Source: Ferruginibacter sp.
GTDB lineage: Bacteria > Bacteroidota > Bacteroidia > Chitinophagales > Chitinophagaceae
DNA: 64,000 bases
Assembly (NCBI GenBank): GCA_025963635.1
Contig: JAOQAK010000047.1
Coordinates: 1 to 64,000 of the forward strand
Reading direction: 5' to 3'
A program made the position numbers and the translations under genes. Of the stretch, positions 37,231 to 46,047 are shown piece after piece; the first letter of the stretch is position 1, and each line of letters starts with the position of its first letter. The notes beneath the pieces are model-generated. The model saw only the letters and a list, made by a program, of their open reading frames with translations, had not been told where the DNA came from and did not search any database.

Positions 37231-38271
37231 ATGAATTTAGCATTACTGATACCCATCGCTTTTAAAAATATCGACCTTGGGGGAAATTGTGATACCATTA
37301 TTTTAGCAGGCGATGTTGGCGGTACAAAGGCTAACATGCTGCTTAGCCGGTTTACAGAAGGCGGCCTGCAAACGATTAAAGAAGCCCGTTATGTAAGCAA
37401 AGATTTTCATTCTTTTACAGATATACTTACGCATTTTCTCGAAGGTCAGGCTTGCCCTGATAATATTTGTTTTTCTGTAGCTGGCCCGGTGATTGAAGGA
37501 AAAGTAAAGTTTACAAACCTTAGCTGGAATATCGATAGTGAAGAGATTAGCAAACATGTTGGCGGCAGCCCCGTGGCAATTCTGAATGATCTTGAATCAA
37601 CCGCTTATGGATTAGCAGGATTAAAAAAAGAAGAACTGAATACACTTTATAAAGGCACGAATGAAACGCCGGGAAACATCGCCATACTGGCGGCCGGAAC
37701 AGGGCTCGGTGAAGCAGGATTATTCTTTGACGGCAAACAATATCACCCTTTCGCCACAGAAGGAGGCCATAGCGATTTTGCACCGCGGTCAGCGAGAGAT
37801 ATGGCCATGTTGAACTTCCTGTGGGGAAGGCATGAACATGTTAGCTGGGAAAGAATGCTGAGTGGCAACGGAATTTTTACCATCTGGGAATTTCTTACGC
37901 AGGTGGAGAAAAAAGAAAAGTTGGAATGGCTTGTAAAACAAATGGAAAATACTGATCCCGCCCCGGTGATCAGTAAAGCAGCCATGGATAAAAGTTGCCC
38001 GGTTTGCATGGAAACCATAGAACTGTTCAATCGTTTTTTAGCAATTGAAGCCGTGAACATGATCCTTAAATTGAAAGCGACAGGTGGCTTATACCTGGCT
38101 GGTGGAATCGCCCCTAAATTGTTATCCTTACTCGATCGTGCGGCATGGAAAGAGGTGTTTGAGAAAAGTGGCCGCATGAGGCAATTGCTCAGGGAAGTGT
38201 CAGTATATGTTGTATTAAACGAAAAAGCTCCGCTATTGGGTGCGGCTTATTACGCCTGCCTGAACATGTAG
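37231..38271 (+). CDS. glk: Glucokinase (Glk family)
   Basis: The protein is a glucokinase of the PF02685 type. The N-terminal phosphate loop reads I-L-A-G-D-V-G-G-T-K-A-N. The sugar-binding L-N-D-L-E-S-T-A-Y-G and the A-A-G-T-G-L-G-E-A and E-G-G-H-S-D-F-A-P motifs are also typical. It phosphorylates glucose with ATP in the cytoplasm and feeds glycolysis. From the ATG at 37231 it has an unusual ~20-residue extension before the phosphate loop (family members normally start about five residues before it). No internal ATG gives a shorter start. It is followed 40 bp later by an SDR gene on the same strand. Confidence 0.92.
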   Translation: MNLALLIPIAFKNIDLGGNCDTIILAGDVGGTKANMLLSRFTEGGLQTIKEARYVSKDFHSFTDILTHFLEGQACPDNICFSVAGPVIEGKVKFTNLSWNIDSEEISKHVGGSPVAILNDLESTAYGLAGLKKEELNTLYKGTNETPGNIAILAAGTGLGEAGLFFDGKQYHPFATEGGHSDFAPRSARDMAMLNFLWGRHEHVSWERMLSGNGIFTIWEFLTQVEKKEKLEWLVKQMENTDPAPVISKAAMDKSCPVCMETIELFNRFLAIEAVNMILKLKATGGLYLAGGIAPKLLSLLDRAAWKEVFEKSGRMRQLLREVSVYVVLNEKAPLLGAAYYACLNM

Positions 38272-38311
38272 TTACGATTCATAAAAGGAGTCACATCTTT
38301 AAAACAAGATC

Positions 38312-39091
38312 ATGCACTACGCTTTGGTTTCCGGTGGAAGTAAAGGGATAGGATACGCGATTGCAACCGCACTGGCGAAACGCCAATTTAATTTAGTATT
38401 GATTGCCCGGGATAAAGAAGCGCTCGAAACGGCAAAAACCCAATTGGAACGGGAACACCCCGTCGGGGTAGAAATACTTTCATTAGATGTGAGTCTTGAA
38501 CATTCGGCGGAAACCGTTAAAAACTGGTGCACTGAAAAAAAACTTTCATTGAAGTTCTTATGTAATGCAACAGGCATTGGTGGTGAGGAAGATTACCTTT
38601 CCGTGGGCCTCGCCGACTCCATGTACATGTTCCGGCTTAATACAGAACCTGCCATGTCCCTTATTTTTAACCTGCTTCCATTTTTGCAGAAAAATACCCC
38701 TGCATATATTTTGAATGTTTCAAGCATGGCAGGCTTTGCGCCTATCCCGATAAAAAATATTTATTCGGCTGCTAAGTCTGCTACTATTTTTTTCAGTTAT
38801 TCTTTGCGCTATCAATTAAAAAAAGATGGAATTTCGGTAAGCTGCCTCTGCCCCGGACCCGTTTTTACCAAACCCGGAATTGAGGAGGCTACTGTGAAAC
38901 AACTTGGTTGGCTGGGTAAACAAATGGCTGTTCACCCCGCGGAAGTGGGAGAAATCGCTGTTCAAAAAACATTGGATGGAAAAATGATTATTGTACCGGG
39001 CACACTCGCTTCATTGATGTCCATAGTTATCAGGCTGCTTCCAAAAAGGCTGCTGGGCTGGATGTATCACAGATTCGGTTCAGAAAAGTAA
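38312..39091 (+). CDS. Short-chain dehydrogenase/reductase
   Basis: The 259-residue classical SDR has the cofactor loop S-G-G-S-K-G-I-G near the N-terminus. The catalytic Ser is in N-V-S-S-M-A-G and the Tyr/Lys pair in I-Y-S-A-A-K-S-A. The Lys in S-K-G-I-G and Arg in L-I-A-R-D favour NADP(H). The C-terminal segment (L-M-S-I-V-I-R-L-L-P-K-R-L-L-G-W-M) is hydrophobic and basic, as in membrane-associated SDRs acting on lipids or steroids. Conserved L-S-L-D-V-S binds the adenine. It lies 40 bp after glk and may share its transcript. The substrate cannot be inferred. Confidence 0.88.
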   Translation: MHYALVSGGSKGIGYAIATALAKRQFNLVLIARDKEALETAKTQLEREHPVGVEILSLDVSLEHSAETVKNWCTEKKLSLKFLCNATGIGGEEDYLSVGLADSMYMFRLNTEPAMSLIFNLLPFLQKNTPAYILNVSSMAGFAPIPIKNIYSAAKSATIFFSYSLRYQLKKDGISVSCLCPGPVFTKPGIEEATVKQLGWLGKQMAVHPAEVGEIAVQKTLDGKMIIVPGTLASLMSIVIRLLPKRLLGWMYHRFGSEK

Positions 39092-39100
39092 AGGGGATAA

Positions 39101-39742
39101 TTAAGGCAGCGGTTTTACCAGCAGATTTTTGAAGAATACTTTACTATTAGGGTCATGACCCTGTATGGCAAAAGTGCCGCTGGATATGCGTCGCAGCGAA
39201 TCGTTTGCATTCCGCTGTACATTCTCCGGCTCGGTGTAATCCACCACTGTTTTATCATTTATTTTTATGATCACCCTTTTTCCCCGGACAGTAATATGTT
39301 CGGTAAACCATTCATTGTCTTTTACAAACACCTCCTTTACATCATCGATTCCATAAAGACTGCCTGTTCTGCGCCAGTCGGTATGTGAATTGTTTACCTG
39401 CACTTCGTATCCTTTTGCGGGCCAGCCACTTTCCTGGTAGGCAGTGTGAAAATACAAGCCTGAATTGGAACCGGGAGTAGTCATCACATCCGCTTTGAAC
39501 TCGAAATTTTTGAAATTATGTTGATTTACCTCACCCACATAAAACAAATGTGCTGTTGGCCCATGCGCTACGATCATCCCATTTTCAACCGTGAACGTTC
39601 CGGCATTGTTGCCCACTTTCCAGTTATTGAGGGTTTTGCCATCAAACAATGGTATCCACTCGTCTTTGCTTCCGGGAACGATAAATGCTGTAACAGCAAC
39701 AAAGCAGGTGGCAACCAGCAGGAAAGGAAATAAATTTTTCAT
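39101..39742 (-). CDS. DUF1080 (3-keto-disaccharide hydrolase type) exported protein
   Basis: The 213-residue protein has a signal peptide (M-K-N-L-F-P-F-L-L-V-A-T-C-F) followed by a single DUF1080 jelly-roll domain. Hallmarks are W-I-P-L-F-D-G-K-T-L-N-N-W at its start, the F-E-F-K-A-D strand, N-S-G-L-Y-F-H and the C-terminal G-T-F-A-I-Q-G-H-D. Members of this fold include 3-keto-glycoside hydrolases and carbohydrate-binding modules, so a periplasmic sugar-linked role is likely. It is about the minimal size for the domain and has no fusion partner. It is convergent with the SDR gene, with only 9 bp between the stops. Confidence 0.88.
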   Translation of the reverse strand: MKNLFPFLLVATCFVAVTAFIVPGSKDEWIPLFDGKTLNNWKVGNNAGTFTVENGMIVAHGPTAHLFYVGEVNQHNFKNFEFKADVMTTPGSNSGLYFHTAYQESGWPAKGYEVQVNNSHTDWRRTGSLYGIDDVKEVFVKDNEWFTEHITVRGKRVIIKINDKTVVDYTEPENVQRNANDSLRRISSGTFAIQGHDPNSKVFFKNLLVKPLP

Positions 39743-39821
39743 GAAGTGTGTTTGATGAATGAAAATGGAAGATGAGATGCGAATCTAGTGAAATGTTATT
39801 GATAACCGGATGAGCAACTAT

Positions 39822-39947
39822 CAATTAGCAATAAACAATTAGCAATGACAATAAAAATAAGCAGTTAACAATCGAATACCCTAAACAACCATCCACTATC
39901 AACCTTCCTTCCACCATCAACCTCCCACCTTCTACCATCAACCTCAC
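39822..39947. repeat. Two heptamer-type repeat tracts, CAATTAG and AACCTTC types
   Basis: caattag, caataaa, caattag, caatgac (39822-39849) form one 7-bp-periodic tract. From about 39887 to 39947 a second tract runs in aaccatc/aaccttc/caccttc units with one out-of-phase insertion. The second runs into the stop codon of the transglutaminase gene at 39944. Confidence 0.7.
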
Positions 39948-41065
39948 TTATAGAACAAATGCGCCCGCTCTCCCACACTGCTTTCTAAATACTGCTTTAC
40001 AAAATCCTGTTGTACCTGTACGCGATCCTTTAAAACTTTTATTTGCTGTTGTAAAGTGCCGGTATCATATTGAAAGTTCTCCACTCCTTTGCCGATCTGA
40101 TCAATCTTTTTTAAAGCTGCTAAAAGCAGTCCGCTAACCGGGCCGAGCATTTCATTAATTTCCGGATCAGGCCTGGCGGGAAGAAACTGGTTATTGCGAT
40201 ATTTGATAAAATTATTGTAAACGGCGTTGGCTTTATTGAGATCTTCCACTGAGGAGTTGTATAAATTCATGTCATTTTCACCATACATGCCCGCAATTTT
40301 CATTTGGTTATAGGCGAGCCAGTTTTTCTGCCGTTCATTTTCTACCCCGGCCCGTTTGATGCGGTTTGTAGATGCCTCCAGTTGCTGCAGGCTATCCAAC
40401 TTAAAAAAAGCCTGTATGGAATCAGCGAAATTAAATACGCCATCATTTTTTTTGGAATGAAAGGACCCTGATTGAAATTCGCGTTCTGTGATGGGGTGTT
40501 CGAGCAATTGCCAGAGCGGATCAAAAGGCATATGCGACGCGATAAATTGATTTGGATCTACTAAAAAATAACGGGTATCGCCATAGCCCGCATCCCAGGT
40601 CGGATCACATAAATACCAGTCGCCCTGCAATTGAACAGCACTCCAGCTATGTCCCGACCTGTTGACTGATCCCGCCTCACGGGTATAGCCGCTGACTACG
40701 AAAGAAGGAAAACCACTTTTGACAGCGATATCGGTAAAAACAGCCGCATAATTTTCGCAAACTCCTTTCTTTCTTCTTAAGGTAGCCGCAACTTTGTCTT
40801 TGTGATCCAGGCTCCAGTTAATTGCATACATGCTATCGGTATCATACCGTATGTTAGTAGTAACCCAATTATAAATTGCACGCAATTTTTCTGGATCAGA
40901 CTTAAAGTTTGACTGCATGTACCCTGCAATAGAATCCGAAGAAAATGTTTTGGAAGCCGGTATATACACTCCTCTATGACCAAAGCCTGCAAAATCGTTG
41001 CTGTTCTGGCCATCCAGCATCTGGCAACAGCAAATAAGCACGCAAAAGAACACCCACTGTTTCAT
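39944..41065 (-). CDS. Exported transglutaminase-like protein
   Basis: The 373-residue protein has a signal peptide (M-K-Q-W-V-F-F-C-V-L-I-C-C-C ending L-D-G-Q) and a bacterial transglutaminase core with a complete triad. Cys103 is in K-G-V-C-E-N-Y-A, His139 in S-G-H-S-W-S-A-V and Asp154 in L-C-D-P-T-W-D-A-G. Such proteins act as periplasmic thiol proteases or cross-linkers; the arrangement is close to the TgpA/kyphoscoliosis-peptidase type. The C-terminal ~170 residues are helical and charged (possible coiled coil around 330-365) and match no domain I know. It appears monocistronic. Confidence 0.85.
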   Translation of the reverse strand: MKQWVFFCVLICCCQMLDGQNSNDFAGFGHRGVYIPASKTFSSDSIAGYMQSNFKSDPEKLRAIYNWVTTNIRYDTDSMYAINWSLDHKDKVAATLRRKKGVCENYAAVFTDIAVKSGFPSFVVSGYTREAGSVNRSGHSWSAVQLQGDWYLCDPTWDAGYGDTRYFLVDPNQFIASHMPFDPLWQLLEHPITEREFQSGSFHSKKNDGVFNFADSIQAFFKLDSLQQLEASTNRIKRAGVENERQKNWLAYNQMKIAGMYGENDMNLYNSSVEDLNKANAVYNNFIKYRNNQFLPARPDPEINEMLGPVSGLLLAALKKIDQIGKGVENFQYDTGTLQQQIKVLKDRVQVQQDFVKQYLESSVGERAHLFYK

Positions 41066-41286
41066 TCTTTAAAATTAAAACAATGTAAGTAAACTGAAAA
41101 GCTAAAAATTATGAAGAATGCGGGCGATATTGCCACTAATTATTTTGGGTGAAAATAGTTACCGGACTGCCCGCTGTTGAAATTTGCACACTTCCTTTTT
41201 AAAGTAATGTTTTGCCCCGGCAATTTACAGGAGATGTACTACGTGTTATTTCTAACAAGCGCATGGTCAACAGGTTGGCTTACCAT

Positions 41287-42630
41287 TTATTTTTTCAAAG
41301 TAAAGATAAAGGTACTTCCCTTTCCTTCTTCCGATTCAACACAGATGCGGCCACCGTTCAGTTCTACAATTTTCTTGCATATTGCGAGACCGAGGCCGGT
41401 ACCCTCATAAGCCGATTGAGAATGGAGGCGTGTAAAAACTTCAAACACTCTTTCTAAATTTTTCTTTTGCATACCAATCCCGTTATCTTGTATACTGAAC
41501 TCCCATAGCGATTCTTTCTCTACCACATTCAACCGGATCACCGGTTCAATACCTGTCTTCCGGAATTTAATCGCGTTACTCAACAAATTCTGAAATAACC
41601 GGGAAATGTCGGTTTTGTAAGCAAAAATAACAGGCAAAGGAGATTGTACAATAATCGTGGCCCGGGCTTCTTCCATTAGCCTCGAAATATTCTGTTTTAC
41701 TTCCTGCAATATTTCGTTGAGATCAACTTTTTCCCGGTCAGCTTCCGATCTTCCTGTCCTGGATAATTCCAGTAATCCATTGATCATTTGCTGCATCCGG
41801 GCGCCGCCCTCAATTGCGAAGTTGATAAAAGACAATGCTTTCTCATCCAGGTCTTTTTCATAATTTCTTTTCACTATGCCCATAAAACTTGTAACCATCC
41901 TGAGAGGTTCTTTCAGGTCATGCGAAACGGTGTAGGCAAATTGTTCCAATTCATTGTTTTTTTGCTGCAGTAAATAAAGTGCATGCTCCAATGATTGCTG
42001 TTGTTTATTTAAATCTTCTTTAAGGTGTTTTTCTTTGTCGATAGTTTCCTGTAAACCTGCAAATAGTCTGGGTATCAATGCTGCAGAAAAAAAGCTTAGA
42101 AAAATAAGGTTGGCACAGGCAACTATCCACTCTCCTGTGGACGAACTGCCCGTTGACTTCCACGGGACAATGCCGTACCAGGTTAGCACCACAAAACAAA
42201 CACAAATAAGGGTATTGAGCCAGGCTGGCCAGAATGCGTATTTAGCAGGAAAAATAAAGATACTTAATATACATCCGGCGAGGAGGTACAATAATCCGGG
42301 CCCCGTCAAGTCAAGATAATATAATGTTGCAATGGTAAAAATATAAATACACTGTATGAATATGATCTTGCGGACAACGAGCCTTATCCCGGGAACAAAG
42401 GCAAAGGTTAAAATTTTTAGAAATGTAAAGATGATCACGACAGCAAAGCCGAACATACCCGTGAGAAAGCACCAGAAAAGACCTGGGATTAACGCTGCCA
42501 ACGTTAGGGGAAACAGAAAAATCACTGTGCCTTCAAATAAATTATCACGCCAATATGCAAGACCTTTGCCATCTTCAGGATGACTGCAATTTCTCTTTAT
42601 TGTTGCTGTATAAAGGTTCCAATATTTCAT
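41287..42630 (-). CDS. Six-helix membrane sensor histidine kinase
   Basis: The 447-residue kinase has an N-terminal block of six predicted membrane helices (about 30-195). A coiled linker rich in Gln/Leu (about 200-230) leads to HisKA with phospho-acceptor His237 in T-V-S-H-D-L-K-E-P-L-R. HATPase_c follows, with N-L-L-S-N-A-I-K-F, D-N-G-I-G-M and G-T-G-L-G-L-A-I. The integral sensor block lacks an obvious periplasmic domain, so it probably senses a membrane or intramembrane signal. The kinase core closely resembles that of the CHASE kinase at 23728 (same H-D-L-x-E-P-L-R-M-V). No response regulator is adjacent, so it is an orphan kinase here. Confidence 0.92.
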   Translation of the reverse strand: MKYWNLYTATIKRNCSHPEDGKGLAYWRDNLFEGTVIFLFPLTLAALIPGLFWCFLTGMFGFAVVIIFTFLKILTFAFVPGIRLVVRKIIFIQCIYIFTIATLYYLDLTGPGLLYLLAGCILSIFIFPAKYAFWPAWLNTLICVCFVVLTWYGIVPWKSTGSSSTGEWIVACANLIFLSFFSAALIPRLFAGLQETIDKEKHLKEDLNKQQQSLEHALYLLQQKNNELEQFAYTVSHDLKEPLRMVTSFMGIVKRNYEKDLDEKALSFINFAIEGGARMQQMINGLLELSRTGRSEADREKVDLNEILQEVKQNISRLMEEARATIIVQSPLPVIFAYKTDISRLFQNLLSNAIKFRKTGIEPVIRLNVVEKESLWEFSIQDNGIGMQKKNLERVFEVFTRLHSQSAYEGTGLGLAICKKIVELNGGRICVESEEGKGSTFIFTLKK

Positions 42631-43359
42631 AAAGTTGTTCTTTGAAATACACTGGCCTCGTAATTACAAACGCTGGTCTCATCATGATTTTATAGGAATT
42701 GGCAGAAAAAGTATGCAGGTTTAGGTGCGATAAGATTCAGCCTGCATCGCGGAAATGGAGAAACATTATATATTCAAAACTACGAACAGGTAATATTTAT
42801 AAACCGGATAAGGAGGGTAATTTAGATGTTGCGGATATTCGGCATTTGATAAATAGGTATTGAAGAATTTTAAACTTGCAAAAACTATGAAGTCGATTTT
42901 AAATTTGGGATTTTTGCCGGCATTTAATTTTATATGATACGATACGATCCTCAATTCATTAAGGTGTAAGGTATTAGAATTTTAAGAATTATAAAAGCCT
43001 TTTTTGGAATTAGCATTTGTTGATATTCCAGGGCGGAAAGAACTGGCACAGACAGTTTCGGCAATTTAGTAATTCCATTAGGATGATCTTTTTAGGAATC
43101 ACCGAAGAAGGCAGTTATCAACTGTATTTTATATTTAAACAGGCACATTCGGAAGTTAAAGGTAGCATCGGAAAAAGCAGGCTTACCAAAAACAAACGTC
43201 TATGCAAAGAACAAACATCCTTTTTTTCTGAAAGTAATGAACATTAAGTTGGAATTTGTGAGCCATAAGAGTAGAAAGATTGAAAAGACCATTGTAGCAG
43301 ATGAAGGCGGGCATTATGAACTAAAGAGGATACGATAATAAGCAGCCTGGAACTTATTC
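42631..43359. other. AT-rich intergenic region, no gene recognised
   Basis: No frame here looks like a known family. A 76-codon plus frame (43017-43247) and a short frame from ATG 43240 ending at 43338 are open, but both have weak composition and no recognisable domain. They could be remnants of a decayed gene. The stretch upstream of the kinase presumably holds its promoter. Confidence 0.4.
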
Positions 43360-43414
43360 GTAAAATAAATAAAGGTGGTTACCCGTGTGTTGAATTATGC
43401 ACACGGATAACCAC
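43360..43414 (-). terminator. Rho-independent terminator of the pirin gene
   Basis: On the minus strand, gtggttatccgtgtg (43414-43400) pairs with cacacgggtaaccac (43389-43375), 14 of 15 bases. It is followed by a T-rich run reading cctttatttatttta. It lies about 70 bp beyond the pirin stop codon. Confidence 0.8.
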
Positions 43415-43485
43415 TTTACTTCATTAAACCGGGTGCGGAAACAAAGCCCGGCTGGGGAATGCAACTTGTAGCAAGTTATAAATCC

Positions 43486-44355
43486 TTAATCCAGCACACC
43501 GAATTTACCTGATTGAAATTCCATTATTGCCTCACGTATCTCTTCCTGGGTATTCATTACGAATGGGCCATAACTGGCGATGGGTTCATTGATTGGCTGC
43601 CCGCTTAACACCAGCAGTACGGCATCCTGTTCAGCTTTCACCGAAATTTCTTCGCCTTCGTTACCAAATAATATAAAACTATGCTCGGGCGCTTTTTCGC
43701 CATTTACTTCCACACTCCCATTTACCACCAGTATGGCCGCATTGTGTTCCGCAGGAATTGAAATATCGACACTCCCTTCTTTTTTAAGTTTGATATTAAA
43801 TAAATTAACGGGCGAATAGGTAGCAGCAGGGCCCTGCACTCCATTAAAGTTTCCCGCGATCACCTCCACTGTACCTGCATTGCCAGGCAAATTTATCTTT
43901 CCCATCTGGGCTGCATTGATTGCCTGGTAATGGGCAGGCGTAGATTTATCTTTTTTAGGAAGATTTACCCATAATTGTACCATCTCGAAAGGGCCGCCTT
44001 TTTTTGAAAATTCCTGCTCATGATATTCCTTGTGCAAAATACCGGCACCTGCTGTCATCCACTGCACATCGCCGGGATGAATAATACCACTGTTGCCGGT
44101 ACTATCATGATGCGCCACACTTCCTTTATAGGCGATGGTAACTGTTTCGAAGCCTTTGTGCGGATGTACATCCACGCCCCTTAGTGTTTCAGATGGGCCA
44201 AAATCGTACTCCGCATTGAAGTCGAGCATCAGGAACGGGCTAATTCGTTGCTGCGGAATATTTGCACCCGGAATAAAATTATATACCCTGAATCCGTCTC
44301 CCACCATACCTGGCCGAGCCGGGCGGGGAGTAATCTTTTCGATTGCCTTTTTCAT
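43486..44355 (-). CDS. Pirin family protein
   Basis: This bicupin pirin has about 289 residues from the ATG at 44355 (M-K-K-A-I-E-K-I). The open frame extends 25 codons further, but that stretch is Ser/Gln/Asn/Lys-rich and unlike pirins. The metal site is complete: His64 and His66 in D-V-H-P-H-K-G-F, His108 and Glu110 in G-I-L-H-K-E. The N-terminal cupin keeps the P-F-L-M-L-D-F motif. Bacterial pirins include quercetinases and metabolic regulators; the role here is unknown. A Crp/Fnr regulator lies upstream on the same strand, separated by a 120-bp repeat array. A strong terminator follows the gene. Confidence 0.93.
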   Translation of the reverse strand: MKKAIEKITPRPARPGMVGDGFRVYNFIPGANIPQQRISPFLMLDFNAEYDFGPSETLRGVDVHPHKGFETVTIAYKGSVAHHDSTGNSGIIHPGDVQWMTAGAGILHKEYHEQEFSKKGGPFEMVQLWVNLPKKDKSTPAHYQAINAAQMGKINLPGNAGTVEVIAGNFNGVQGPAATYSPVNLFNIKLKKEGSVDISIPAEHNAAILVVNGSVEVNGEKAPEHSFILFGNEGEEISVKAEQDAVLLVLSGQPINEPIASYGPFVMNTQEEIREAIMEFQSGKFGVLD

Positions 44356-44607
44356 ATGTTTTTGTTTACTGTTTTCCTGTTTGTGTTTATCGTTGTTTGA
44401 CTGCCGTATCGAGGACTGACTTCTCCGCAATTTTTTTTCTCATTATTTATCACCCATTCCTCATTATTCATTTGCTCATCACTCATTGCTCATCTTCCTG
44501 ACTATCGACACCAAAATTACCATGATGGGCAGGGGTTGCCAATAATGTAGATTAAGTGAAAAAGTTAATGTAGTGTAATGTTGATTGTACCTATTCCGGT
44601 GTTTTTT

Positions 44608-44925
44608 TTCGCGAATGCACGAATAAATACAGATTTTTTGTGCATCGCTTCCTAATTCGTGCATTTGTGGCTATCAAAAAGACGGGTTGAAAAGACTTTA
44701 TAAGTGGTTGCTTATTATAGATTTTTCGCCACGAATGCACGAATAGATACAGATATTTTGTGCATCGCTTCCTAATTCGTGCATTTGTGGCTATCAAAAA
44801 CAACGGGACGAAAAGACTTTATAAGTGGTCGCTTGATTACGGATTTTCGCCACGAATGCACGAATAAATTCAGATTTTTTGTGTCAGCGCTTGCTAATTC
44901 GTGCATCCTGGCTATCAAAAAGAAG
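44608..44925. repeat. Triple ~120-bp tandem repeat, each with an internal hairpin
   Basis: The same block occurs three times with a spacing of 120 and 121 bp (gaatgcac at 44613, 44733 and 44854). Each copy has gccacgaatgcacgaat facing attcgtgcatttgtggc (copy 2: 44728-44744 with 44775-44791, 16 of 17 paired; copy 3: 44849-44865 with 44897-44912; copy 1 has a degenerate left arm). Copies 1 and 2 also share gaaaagactttataagtgg after the hairpin. Reading frames across it are repetitive and not real genes. It occupies the 617-bp gap between the Crp/Fnr and pirin genes. Confidence 0.88.
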
Positions 44926-44972
44926 TGGTTGGTTGCTTACGGAAATCGGACGATAATTAATCCCACGGTCGT

Positions 44973-45563
44973 TTAGACCTGCTTCTTAAGAGGAATTTGG
45001 TTTAGCATTTTACTCAGAAACTCGGGAGTGACGCCAATATAAGCGGCAACATGCTTTTGAGGAAGGCATTCGATCAGGGATGGATATAGCTGGCAAAAAT
45101 TATTGTACCGCTCCATAGCCGAAAGACTTAGATTATCGATTAACCGGTGCTGGTAAGTTGCCAATGCTTTTTCAGCGATGAGCCTGAAAAAGCGTTCCAG
45201 TTTCGGGATCGCTGCATAGAGTATTTCCAGTTCTGTTTTGGGCAGCAACAGTATTTCGCTATCATCCACTGCGTCAATGTTCAGAATGCCGGGCTGCTGT
45301 GAGATAAAGCTATGCATATCACCAATCCACCAGCCCGGGGGTGCAAACTGAAGTATGTGTTCGAAGCCATTTTTATCAATTGAATAACTGCGCAGGCAGC
45401 CCTCCGTTACAAATACAGCATGTTTAATAATATCTCCTTCCTGGTAAAGAAATTGTTTGCGCCTGAGCTTTTTGGTAGTAAGCGCTGATACGAGTTGCGT
45501 TGATTCTTCCGTTGAAAGACTTACATATCTTGATATAGTGCTTAAAAGTAGGCTGGAGTTCAT
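44973..45563 (-). CDS. Crp/Fnr family transcriptional regulator
   Basis: The 196-residue protein has a cyclic-nucleotide-binding-type beta-roll (about 20-120: F-L-Y-Q-E-G-D-I, F-V-T-E-G-C-L-R-S-Y). A dimerisation helix and a short C-terminal helix-turn-helix follow (K-H-V-A-A-Y-I-G-V-T-P-E-F-L-S-K-M-L). Fnr-type Fe-S cysteines are absent, and the phosphate-binding pocket of true cAMP receptors is not obvious, so the effector is unknown. Small one-domain-HTH members like this are common in Bacteroidota. It is upstream of the pirin gene on the same strand, but ~600 bp of repeats lie between. Confidence 0.88.
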   Translation of the reverse strand: MNSSLLLSTISRYVSLSTEESTQLVSALTTKKLRRKQFLYQEGDIIKHAVFVTEGCLRSYSIDKNGFEHILQFAPPGWWIGDMHSFISQQPGILNIDAVDDSEILLLPKTELEILYAAIPKLERFFRLIAEKALATYQHRLIDNLSLSAMERYNNFCQLYPSLIECLPQKHVAAYIGVTPEFLSKMLNQIPLKKQV

Positions 45564-45605
45564 GCTGCAAATTTGTGTTGTAAATTTAGTGTTACTCTCA
45601 CAAAA

Positions 45606-45803
45606 TTAACCTGCCTGGTTTCTCCTGTCCCGGATGGCCTCTGCCAGCTCTCTTATCAACAACGCGGACAATGCACCGATCACAAAAATGGACAGAAATT
45701 GAATGGCACGGATGTTCTCATTGCCTGTAAGCCTTGTATAATTACCAATGGCAATCATAAGGATCACGGCGGTTATAATGGGTCTTTTTCTTCTTCTTAG
45801 CAT
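45606..45803 (-). CDS. Small two-helix membrane protein of unknown function
   Basis: This is a 65-residue protein from ATG 45803. A basic start (M-L-R-R-R-K-R-P) precedes two hydrophobic stretches (I-I-T-A-V-I-L-M-I-A-I-G and L-S-I-F-V-I-G-A-L-S-A-L-L). The tail is charged (I-R-E-L-A-E-A-I-R-D-R-R). Its composition and positive-inside pattern look like a genuine inner-membrane protein, and I have the impression that similar small proteins are conserved in this family of bacteria. It is upstream of the Crp/Fnr gene on the same strand, 42 bp away. Function unknown. Confidence 0.6.
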   Translation of the reverse strand: MLRRRKRPIITAVILMIAIGNYTRLTGNENIRAIQFLSIFVIGALSALLIRELAEAIRDRRNQAG

Positions 45804-45826
45804 GGTTTGGTTGATTTAAGTTATGT

Positions 45827-45875
45827 GAATGGTCGATGGTCAATGGCCAATGGTGAATGGTCAATGGTCAATGGT
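45827..45875. repeat. Heptamer tandem repeat, CAATGGT type
   Basis: Seven 7-bp units: gaatggt, cgatggt, caatggc, caatggt, gaatggt, caatggt, caatggt. They lie 23 bp upstream of the small membrane protein gene's start and before a second array. Confidence 0.9.
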
Positions 45876-45892
45876 AGGCGTGCAGTGTGTTT

Positions 45893-45941
45893 CCTGTATC
45901 ATGTATCCTGAATCCAGTATCCAGTATCCAGTATCCAGTAT
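45893..45941. repeat. Heptamer tandem repeat, CCAGTAT type
   Basis: Seven 7-bp units, three diverged (cctgtat, catgtat, cctgaat) and four perfect ccagtat. This is the same unit as at 9925-9990, 36 kb away, and it is adjacent to an array of a different unit. Confidence 0.88.
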
Positions 45942-46047
45942 CTAAAAACAAATGTTCGTAAACAAATAATTTCTCTTTGGAACGAAACTCAATCCTAAAT
46001 AGCTGCATTTTCCATTACCGACCATTCCCGAGTCAGACTTGCTCTCA

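Noticed and set aside
43017..43338. Two short plus-strand frames that might be remnants of a decayed gene
   Set aside because: No domain recognised in any frame and no paralogue in the window to anchor them.
44479..44976. Open frames across the ~120-bp repeats that read as repetitive proteins
   Set aside because: They are translations of the tandem DNA repeat (same peptide repeated on both strands) with no start context or family match.
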